Translations under genes and position numbers: made by a program
NCBI GenBank assembly: GCA_900770075.1
Contig: CAAGIZ010000013.1
Span: 1 to 8,058 of the forward strand
Origin: Spirochaetia bacterium
GTDB taxonomy: Bacteria; Spirochaetota; Spirochaetia; Treponematales; Treponemataceae
Direction: 5' to 3'
Length of the DNA stretch: 8,058 nucleotides
Notes under the pieces: generated by a model
The model's input: the letters and a program-made list of their open reading frames with translations, nothing else
Told to the model about the DNA's origin: nothing
Database searches by the model: none
Shown: piece by piece, positions 1 to 4,665 of the stretch
Numbering within the stretch: position 1 is the stretch's first letter
How the letters are laid out: each line of letters begins with the position of its first letter

Positions 1-102
1 AATCTTTGGAAACTCGCTAAAGCGACTTTCCAGAGATTGCCTTCGAGGTTTAAGTCGTTGTAATTTCACGACTTAAAACATCGCATTTTCAAAGAAATCT
101 CT
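1..102. repeat. Structured non-coding element with two stem-loops at the left edge
   Basis: No gene is visible here. Bases 1-12 pair with 27-38 (one G-T wobble), and inside that 14-17 pairs with 22-25, giving a 38-nt hairpin. A second hairpin has perfect 10-bp arms at 49-58 and 68-77 with a 9-nt loop; it can be extended imperfectly to 44-83. In addition 96-102 is the reverse complement of 32-38, so the outer arm has an alternative partner and the whole stretch could fold as a branched structure. No T-tract follows either stem, so these are not canonical terminators. A dispersed intergenic repeat cut by the contig edge is the likeliest reading, but copy number elsewhere is unknown. Confidence 0.5.
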
Positions 103-141
103 AAAAATTGCAATTTTTTAAGATATCCTTTATGTATAAAT
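103..141 (+). promoter_or_regulatory. Candidate argR promoter overlapping a 16-bp palindrome
   Basis: Bases 103-118 (AAAAATTGCAATTTTT) are a perfect palindrome. Within it TTGCAA (108-113) can serve as a -35, followed after 17 bp by TATGTA (131-136), a weak -10 that ends 5 nt before the argR ATG. A second AT-rich option, TATAAA at 135-140, touches the start codon. No Shine-Dalgarno sequence is present. The palindrome could be an operator covering the -35, for instance for autoregulation, but it does not match the TGAAT/ATTCA half-sites of classical ARG boxes well. This is inference from short motifs only. Confidence 0.35.
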
Positions 142-612
142 ATGAAAGAACGAACATCCCGGCTTAAAGCCATAAAAAAACTGATTAAAAACAACCGGAT
201 TAAAAGTCAGGAAGAACTTCTTGGGCTTTTGCTCAATGAAAATTTTGAAGTTACTCAGGCCACCCTTTCCAGAGATTTAAAGCTTTTAAAAGTGGGAAAG
301 GTAAGCGACGGACATGCCGGCTATGTTTATACCCTTCCTAGTGATGACGAACGGTGCGAAAACGATGACCTTTTTGTTCAGGACTTTATGCGGGGCTATG
401 TAAGCATTGAATGGAACGACACCACTGTAGTGATAAAAACCTTCAGCGGGCAGGCAAATTCCGTAGCCAACGCCCTGGACAGCCTGAACTTGAAGGAAAT
501 TCTGGGAACTGTGGCAGGAGATAACTGCATCTTTGCCAGCCTGAGGAAAAATGTTTCCGGCGAACAGTTTATGAGGGCACTTAAACACCATATTCCAAAT
601 CTGGACGAGTGA
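142..612 (+). CDS. argR: Arginine repressor ArgR/AhrC family
   Basis: A 156-residue protein, the normal length for the ArgR/AhrC family, whose members are hexameric DNA-binding proteins that use L-arginine as co-repressor (or activate catabolic genes). Residues 1-70 form the winged helix-turn-helix: the start resembles the family's N-terminus, and TQATLSRDLKLLKVGKV (38-54) is the hallmark recognition-helix region. Residues 80-156 are the oligomerisation and arginine-binding domain, with the core motif GTVAGDN at 122-128. Family members usually have two consecutive Asp there; the second is Asn (N128) here, which may alter ligand affinity. The ATG at 142 is chosen because the N-terminus matches the family and no upstream in-frame start is seen. 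It lacks a Shine-Dalgarno site and lies 5 nt after a weak -10, so the message may be leaderless. No arginine biosynthesis gene is in the window. The family call is firm; the regulon is unknown. Confidence 0.93.
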   Translation: MKERTSRLKAIKKLIKNNRIKSQEELLGLLLNENFEVTQATLSRDLKLLKVGKVSDGHAGYVYTLPSDDERCENDDLFVQDFMRGYVSIEWNDTTVVIKTFSGQANSVANALDSLNLKEILGTVAGDNCIFASLRKNVSGEQFMRALKHHIPNLDE

Positions 613-616
613 TTTT

Positions 617-803
617 TTCTGTCAAAGGGGCAATCTTCTGTCAAAGGGGCAATCTTCTGTCAAAGGGGCAATCTTCTGCCAGAGGGACAATCTTCTGTCA
701 AAGGGGCAATCTTCTGCCAGAGGGGCAATCTTCTGCCAGAGGGGCAATCTTCTGTCAGAGTGGCAATCTTCTGTCAAAGGGGCAACTTTCTGTCAAAAGG
801 GAA
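617..803 (+). repeat. Tandem array of ten 19-bp units
   Basis: Ten head-to-tail copies with an exact 19-bp period; the CTG of each copy falls at 619, 638, 657, 676, 695, 714, 733, 752, 771 and 790. The consensus is TTCTGTCAAAGGGGCAATC. Copies 1, 2, 3 and 5 are identical. Copies 4, 6 and 7 are a second type, with TGCCAGAG in place of TGTCAAAG (two linked changes); copy 4 has one further change. Copy 8 is mixed, copy 9 ends differently and copy 10 is degenerate. The array starts 5 nt after the argR stop and ends 6 nt before the -35 of the next gene. Because 19 is not a multiple of three and the unit contains no stop on the plus strand, long open frames run through it; these are unlikely to be genes. 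Its function is unknown: a minisatellite, or a row of protein-binding sites upstream of the promoter. Confidence 0.95.
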
Positions 804-809
804 TTTTAT

Positions 810-838
810 TTGTTTTTGCCCGCCCCATGGGGTATAAT
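810..838 (+). promoter_or_regulatory. Sigma70-type promoter of the nucleoside kinase gene, with a 10-bp palindrome in the spacer
   Basis: TTGTTT at 810-815, a 17-bp spacer, then a perfect TATAAT at 833-838. The expected transcription start is about 6-8 nt after the -10, at or next to the ATG at 845, which implies a leaderless or nearly leaderless mRNA. The spacer holds a perfect palindrome, CCCCATGGGG (823-832), abutting the -10, a position where a bound repressor would block RNA polymerase. The -10 and spacing are seen directly; activity and any operator role are inferred. Confidence 0.65.
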
Positions 839-844
839 AAAACC

Positions 845-2485
845 ATGCTTACACTTACTGTTGAAAACAAAAAAATCACCTGCCCTTTCGGCACTGAATG
901 CAGCACCCTCGCGGAGAATTTTTCACCCTCCACCTCCCCCCTCATGGCGGTGCGATTTAACAACGAAGTCCTTCCCCTTTCCTGGAAGATAATCTCAAAC
1001 GGCACGCTGGAACCGGTGTACCTCAATTCAAGTGACGGAATTGCCCTTTACCGGCGGACTCTCTGCTTTATACTTGCAGCAGCAGCCCATAAGGTTTTTC
1101 CTCAAAAAAGACTTCTGATAGGGCACAGCCTAGGTTCTTCCTACTATTATACCTTTGACGACAGTCCTGCAGAAAAAGAACAGATTGAACTCATTCTTCA
1201 GGAGATGCGCTCAATCGTAGAAAAAAACGAAAAAATTCAGACCCAGATTACTTCCTATGGAGATGCCTGCGCACTCTTCGAAAAATACGGCCTTAAAGAC
1301 ACCCGTGCCCAGCTTGAATACCGCTGCACAAAACAGGTAATTCTCAATACGCTTGGAACATACTCGGACATCTTTCAGGGACCCTGCGCCCAGACCACAG
1401 GACAGATACGCTTTTTCGACCTTATGCCCTATGACGAAGGTTTTCTCCTCCGCTTTCCTTCGGAAAAAGAGCCGGAAAAACTGGGAGACTTTACCGACAA
1501 CCCGAAAATCTTCGAAATATACAAAAAATACAAAAGCTGGGGCAAAACCGTAAACGTAAAAAATGCGGCCGACCTTAACCGCCTTATCCTGACCAGAAAA
1601 ATCAACGATTTTATCGATATTACGGAAACCTTCCAGTCTCAGAATTATGCCCGGGTTGCACAGCAAATTCACGACCGCAAGAACGTAAAAGTCGTGCTGA
1701 TTGCAGGTCCCTCCTCTTCCGGAAAAACCACCTCCGCAAAAAAACTGGCCCTTCACCTGCAGGCCCTGGGCTACAATCCAAAAGTCATCTCCCTGGACAA
1801 CTACTACGTAGGCAGGGATAAAAATCCAAAAGACGAAAACGGCAACTACGACTACGAATGTCTTGAAGCGCTGAACATCGACCTTCTGAACCAGAACCTG
1901 AACGACCTGTTTGACGGCAAAGAAATAAAGGTTCCCTCCTACAACTTTGATTTAGGCCAGCCCTATTACACCGGCGAAACCATGAAACTTGAAGAAAACG
2001 ACATCCTTATAATGGAAGGAATTCACGGATTAAACGACAGGCTTACACCAAAAGTAAAACCGGAACTTAAATTCAAAATCTATCTTTCCGCCCTTACACA
2101 GCTGAACGTAAACGACCACACGCGAATTTCCTCCAGCGACAACCGTCTGCTCCGCCGCATAGTCCGGGATTCCCGGTTCAGAGGAAAGTCCGCCGCAGCA
2201 ACAATCGGAATGTGGGAAAACGTCCAGAAAGGCGAAAGACTCCACATTTTTCCCTTCCAGAACAACGCAGATGCAGTTTTGAACACAGCCCTGGACTACG
2301 AAATTCCAGTCCTCAAGGTTTATGCAAGCCCCCTGCTCCACGCCGTAAAGCCGGACATGCCGGAGTTCAACGATGCAAGCAGGCTTTTGAGGTTCCTCGA
2401 CAACTTCGACCAGATTCCCGAAACCTACATTCCAAAACAGTCCATCGTCCGGGAATTCATCGGCGGTTCAAGTTTTCATTATTAA
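845..2485 (+). CDS. Uridine kinase-family nucleoside kinase with TGS and ThrRS-like N-terminal domains
   Basis: A 546-residue cytosolic protein if read from ATG 845. Residues 1-60 look like a TGS domain. Residues 62-230 resemble the second, editing-type domain of threonyl-tRNA synthetase (GIALYRR...FPQKRLLIGHSLGSSYYYTFDD), but where ThrRS has the metal-binding HxxxH the sequence reads RTLCF, so editing chemistry is not expected. The C-terminal half is a P-loop kinase of the uridine kinase/phosphoribulokinase family: Walker A GPSSSGKTT (288-296), DNYY with a candidate catalytic Asp (318), a Walker B-like strand ending EGIHGLND (391-398), and RLLRRIVRD (434-442) typical of uridine kinases. The expected reaction is ATP-dependent phosphorylation of a nucleoside, probably a pyrimidine; the true substrate is unproven. 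Another in-frame ATG lies at 827, but it is upstream of the TATAAT box at 833-838 and has no Shine-Dalgarno site, so 845 is preferred. No classical terminator follows the TAA. Confidence 0.88.
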   Translation: MLTLTVENKKITCPFGTECSTLAENFSPSTSPLMAVRFNNEVLPLSWKIISNGTLEPVYLNSSDGIALYRRTLCFILAAAAHKVFPQKRLLIGHSLGSSYYYTFDDSPAEKEQIELILQEMRSIVEKNEKIQTQITSYGDACALFEKYGLKDTRAQLEYRCTKQVILNTLGTYSDIFQGPCAQTTGQIRFFDLMPYDEGFLLRFPSEKEPEKLGDFTDNPKIFEIYKKYKSWGKTVNVKNAADLNRLILTRKINDFIDITETFQSQNYARVAQQIHDRKNVKVVLIAGPSSSGKTTSAKKLALHLQALGYNPKVISLDNYYVGRDKNPKDENGNYDYECLEALNIDLLNQNLNDLFDGKEIKVPSYNFDLGQPYYTGETMKLEENDILIMEGIHGLNDRLTPKVKPELKFKIYLSALTQLNVNDHTRISSSDNRLLRRIVRDSRFRGKSAAATIGMWENVQKGERLHIFPFQNNADAVLNTALDYEIPVLKVYASPLLHAVKPDMPEFNDASRLLRFLDNFDQIPETYIPKQSIVREFIGGSSFHY

Positions 2486-2495
2486 GGGCAGTTTT

Positions 2496-2570
2496 AGGGC
2501 GGCTTTTTTGGGTGCCGGTTCCTTCGGCAGGCTCAGGAACCGGCACCCAAAAAACCAGGCTTTCCGCCCT
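2496..2570. repeat. Long GC-rich hairpin with a perfect 20-bp stem
   Basis: Bases 2504-2523 pair perfectly with 2535-2554, leaving an 11-nt loop. Outside this, AGGGCGG (2496-2502) pairs with CCGCCCT (2564-2570) across short unpaired spacers. The loop region carries CCTTCGGCAGGCTCAGG, a variant of a CCTTCGxCAGGCTCAGG core I recognise from dispersed intergenic hairpins of many bacteria. The stem has T6 on its 5' side and A6 on its 3' side on either strand, the reverse of an intrinsic terminator. It is therefore better read as a REP/MITE-like palindrome between convergent genes, which might still protect 3' ends of mRNAs. It makes spurious open frames on both strands. Confidence 0.8.
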
Positions 2571-2589
2571 TCCGCGTCTTCGCGCTCCA

Positions 2590-2629
2590 TTCCGCAGCGG
2601 CTTGAAGCAGGCTTCACCCCGCTGCGGAA
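2590..2629. repeat. 40-bp near-perfect palindrome
   Basis: An 11-bp arm at 2590-2600 pairs perfectly with 2619-2629. On the same centre of symmetry TGAAGC (2603-2608) pairs with GCTTCA (2611-2616), with only a 2-by-2 mismatch between the two stems. The result is one long hairpin, or a cruciform in DNA. No T-tract follows on either strand. It lies 19 bp after the preceding hairpin, between the convergent kinase and fliJ genes. Confidence 0.75.
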
Positions 2630-2635
2630 CGCCTC

Positions 2636-2690
2636 CGGTGGGGCTCCAATCCTTGCCGCAAGACAAGTCCCACCGTCTATCCTTGCCGCA
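2636..2690. repeat. Third hairpin plus 12-bp direct repeats reaching into fliJ
   Basis: CGGTGGGGCT (2636-2645) pairs with AGTCCCACCG (2666-2675) with one G-T wobble. Its loop contains CTTGCCGCAAG, itself a palindrome apart from the centre base. The 12-mer ATCCTTGCCGCA occurs at 2649-2660 and again at 2679-2690, 30 bp apart. The second copy encodes the last residues of FliJ (LRQG) and the first base of its stop codon. The repeated block thus appears to have reached, or supplied, the 3' end of fliJ. Confidence 0.6.
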
Positions 2691-3108
2691 GCTGCTTTGA
2701 ATTTGCAATGTCATCCAGCTCTTTTTCTTCCCTGCGCTTGTTTTCCTGTGCCCATTCGTTTTGGCGGACTTCCTTGAGTTTTTCCAGGGCTTTTACCTTC
2801 AGCATTGCTTCCCGCATTTTTTCCCGCTTCTGTTCAGTTTCTATATGAGCCTGAGCCAGTTCCTGCAGGAGTTTTTCTTTTCTTTGGGAAAGAAGCCGCA
2901 GATAATTGTTCAAATTGTAAAGTTCCAAAGGATTTTTTATGCCCGAGGCATTCTGTACAGTCTGCACGTTCTGACGGGCAATAAGGTTCAGGGTGTCTTG
3001 AATTCGGGTTTCGGCACTTACGGCTTTTCCAAGTTCTGCCTGTGCCTGCTTTTCTTCAAACTTGCGGAGATTCAAGATTTTCTGCATGTTAAAGACAAAT
3101 TTCTGCAC
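2677..3108 (-). CDS. fliJ: Flagellar export protein FliJ
   Basis: A 143-residue, highly charged, almost wholly helical protein; FliJ proteins are about 145 residues long and form an antiparallel coiled coil. FliJ is the central stalk of the flagellar type III export ATPase, sitting in the FliI hexamer pore and linking it to the export gate. The N-terminus KFVFNMQKILNLRKFEEKQAQAELG matches the family pattern of a short aromatic patch followed by a heptad-rich helix (about 15-60), and a second helix spans about 70-130. The start is GTG at 3108, supported by a Shine-Dalgarno AGGGG at 3118-3122 (9-nt spacing); the ATG at residue 8 has none and would remove family-conserved residues. It follows fliI after 25 nt and is the last gene of the operon. 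The final residues, LRQG, lie in a 12-bp repeat that recurs just downstream, so the C-terminus may be recently altered. Confidence 0.85.
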   Translation of the reverse strand: MQKFVFNMQKILNLRKFEEKQAQAELGKAVSAETRIQDTLNLIARQNVQTVQNASGIKNPLELYNLNNYLRLLSQRKEKLLQELAQAHIETEQKREKMREAMLKVKALEKLKEVRQNEWAQENKRREEKELDDIANSKQLRQG

Positions 3109-3117
3109 CGCCCGTTA

Positions 3118-3122
3118 CCCCT
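3118..3122 (-). promoter_or_regulatory. Ribosome binding site of fliJ
   Basis: AGGGG on the minus strand, 9 nt before the GTG at 3108. It decides the start in favour of GTG over the ATG seven codons downstream, which has no purine-rich leader. Confidence 0.6.
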
Positions 3123-3133
3123 GCCGCTGACTG

Positions 3134-4639
3134 CTACCGAATGATTCCGCTTTTGGAAAATGCCTGGGAAGCCTGTTCAAGAGAAGTCTGGAATTCGGCA
3201 GAAGGTGTTTCCTTTGACATCTCGTTGGAAGTCACTACATCACCGATTTTTCTCTCCTGTACAAGCTGGGCCGTTGTCTTTTTGCCCTGCCCTGCATCTT
3301 CAGAGGCCTCGTCTTCAGGAATTTCTATACCTGAAACCGCGCTCAAAATCTGAAGGGTATTTTCGATAGTACAGTGATCCGTCTTTTCCTGGGTCAAAAG
3401 TTCTTCGATTGCAGGATGCTTTTCAATGGCTTCGTCAATTTCAGGATTGCTGCCCTTTGCATAGACACCGGCATTTATCATGTCTTTGTTTTCTTCGTAA
3501 ATGGAAATAAGTCGGCTGATTTTATTGGCTGCTTTTTGTGTCTGAGGACCCGAAACATCGTCCCAAAGACGGCTTATTGAAGACGTGATGTCGATGGCAG
3601 GAAAATGCCGTTCACGGAAAAGTTTTTTGCTTAAAACAATATGACCGTCCAGAGTTCCCCTGACCTTATCGCTTACAGGCTCGTTCAAATCATCGCCATC
3701 TACAAGAACTGTGTAAAAGGCCGTAATGGAACCTTTGTCGTTGGTACCAGTCCGCTCCAAAAGTTTCGGAAGCATATCCCACACGCTTGCAGGATAACCG
3801 CTCTGTGTCGGCGGTTCACCGTTTGCAGTTCCAATTTCACGCTGGGCATGGCAAAAGCGGGTAACGCTGTCCATCATAAGCATTACGTCTTTTCCCTGAT
3901 CCCGGAAATACTCAGCAACAGCCGTTGTAGTATAGGCAGCACGAAGTCTGGAAATTGAACTCTGGTCACTGGTTGCAACCACAACCACAGACCTTCTCAT
4001 TCCGTCAGGTCCCAGATCGTGCTCAATAAAGTCCATGACTTCCCTACCGCGCTCACCTATCAGTCCGATTACGTTTACGTCAGCATTGGTGTTTCGGGCA
4101 ATCATCGAAAGAAGAGTCGATTTACCTACTCCGGAACCTGCAAAAATTCCAAGACGCTGGCCTTTTCCGCAGGTTAAAAGGGAATCTATAGCCCGGACGC
4201 CAGTAATTATGCGGCGGTTTATGTTTTTTCTGGTGTATGGGTCTGGAGCCGCTGCAATGGCAGGATAATACTCATCGTTTTGCAGGGGACCTTTGTTGTC
4301 GTAAGGACGCCCCAGAGAATCGATTATACGGCCAAGAAGCTTTTTTCCCACAGGAACCCGCAGTTCTTTTCCGCTGGCAACCACTTCGCTTCCCGCCATT
4401 ATGCCTTTTGTATCGCCGTAAGCCATTAAATTTACGGCATTTTCTTCCTTGTCAAATCCTACGACCTCAGCAATAAGTTCGCTTCCGTCAGCATTTTTTA
4501 TGGTACACAGTTCACCGATTTTAGCATAGGGACCACAACTCCTTATCATAAGCCCCTTTATTGCAGTTACGGTACCGGTGTAGAGAATAGTTTCCGTATC
4601 AAGGACGGTTTTCAGGTATTTGTCAAAAATATGTTCCAT
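3134..4639 (-). CDS. fliI: Flagellum-specific ATPase FliI
   Basis: A 501-residue ATPase of the flagellar type III export apparatus, paralogous to the F1 beta subunit. It forms a hexamer at the cytoplasmic base of the motor, held by FliH and with FliJ in its centre. Residues 1-90 are the N-terminal beta-barrel. The catalytic domain has Walker A GSGVGKST (168-175), GERGREV (195-201), Walker B-like VMLMMDSVTR (252-261), the signature SGYPASVWDMLPKLLER (280-296) and DDLNEPVSD (316-324). The conserved C-terminal helices end near residue 435; about 66 more residues follow, polar and low in complexity, so the protein is longer than the usual 440-460. The ATG at 4639 is preferred because GGTGGGGG (4645-4652) lies 5 nt upstream; a GTG at 4654 would add five residues (MVGAG). 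It starts 26 nt after fliH and ends 25 nt before fliJ. Confidence 0.95.
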   Translation of the reverse strand: MEHIFDKYLKTVLDTETILYTGTVTAIKGLMIRSCGPYAKIGELCTIKNADGSELIAEVVGFDKEENAVNLMAYGDTKGIMAGSEVVASGKELRVPVGKKLLGRIIDSLGRPYDNKGPLQNDEYYPAIAAAPDPYTRKNINRRIITGVRAIDSLLTCGKGQRLGIFAGSGVGKSTLLSMIARNTNADVNVIGLIGERGREVMDFIEHDLGPDGMRRSVVVVATSDQSSISRLRAAYTTTAVAEYFRDQGKDVMLMMDSVTRFCHAQREIGTANGEPPTQSGYPASVWDMLPKLLERTGTNDKGSITAFYTVLVDGDDLNEPVSDKVRGTLDGHIVLSKKLFRERHFPAIDITSSISRLWDDVSGPQTQKAANKISRLISIYEENKDMINAGVYAKGSNPEIDEAIEKHPAIEELLTQEKTDHCTIENTLQILSAVSGIEIPEDEASEDAGQGKKTTAQLVQERKIGDVVTSNEMSKETPSAEFQTSLEQASQAFSKSGIIR

Positions 4640-4644
4640 TCCTG

Positions 4645-4652
4645 CCCCCACC
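4645..4652 (-). promoter_or_regulatory. Ribosome binding site of fliI
   Basis: GGTGGGGG on the minus strand, 5 nt before the ATG at 4639. It overlaps the alternative GTG start at 4654, so at most one of the two starts can use it; this favours the ATG. Confidence 0.5.
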
Positions 4653-4665
4653 ACAAACTTTTGAC

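Noticed and set aside
128..147. ARG box at the argR start
   Set aside because: The AT-rich sequence around 130-145 only loosely resembles the TGAAT/ATTCA half-sites; too weak to call.
625..785. G-quadruplex from the repeated GGGG tracts
   Set aside because: Tracts are separated by about 15 nt, longer than loops that normally allow stable quadruplexes, and two copies have broken tracts.
622..802. Minus-strand promoters from TTGACA in several repeat copies
   Set aside because: TTGACA recurs on the minus strand in the TGTCAAAG-type copies, but nothing resembling TATAAT lies 16-18 bp downstream of any of them, including the copy facing argR.
617..803. CRISPR array
   Set aside because: The 19-bp units are contiguous, with no spacers, and no cas gene is nearby.
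617..803. Plasmid or phage iteron origin
   Set aside because: Unit length is in the iteron range, but there is no replication initiator gene and the setting is chromosomal housekeeping and motility genes.
827..844. Kinase start at ATG 827
   Set aside because: It lies before the perfect TATAAT at 833-838, so it would not be transcribed from this promoter, and it has no Shine-Dalgarno site.
609..992. Open frame of about 127 codons on the plus strand through the 19-bp array
   Set aside because: A stop-free unit whose length is not a multiple of three opens all frames. The frame has no Shine-Dalgarno site, overlaps the kinase start, and its residues are just the repeat translated.
1211..1756. 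Long minus-strand open frame antisense to the kinase
   Set aside because: It is a shadow of the kinase frame, with a Phe/Gly/Val-rich product lacking any recognisable domain and no ribosome site noted.
2504..2554. Rho-independent terminator for the kinase or the flagellar operon
   Set aside because: The stem is preceded by T6 and followed by A6 on each strand, the wrong order for a terminator. No T-tract follows the other two hairpins either.
2457..2714. Open frames on both strands across the kinase-fliJ spacer, with peptides like VPVPEPAEGTGTQ
   Set aside because: They are translations of the palindromes, overlap two real genes, and lack ribosome sites. Such peptides are typical artefacts of this hairpin type.
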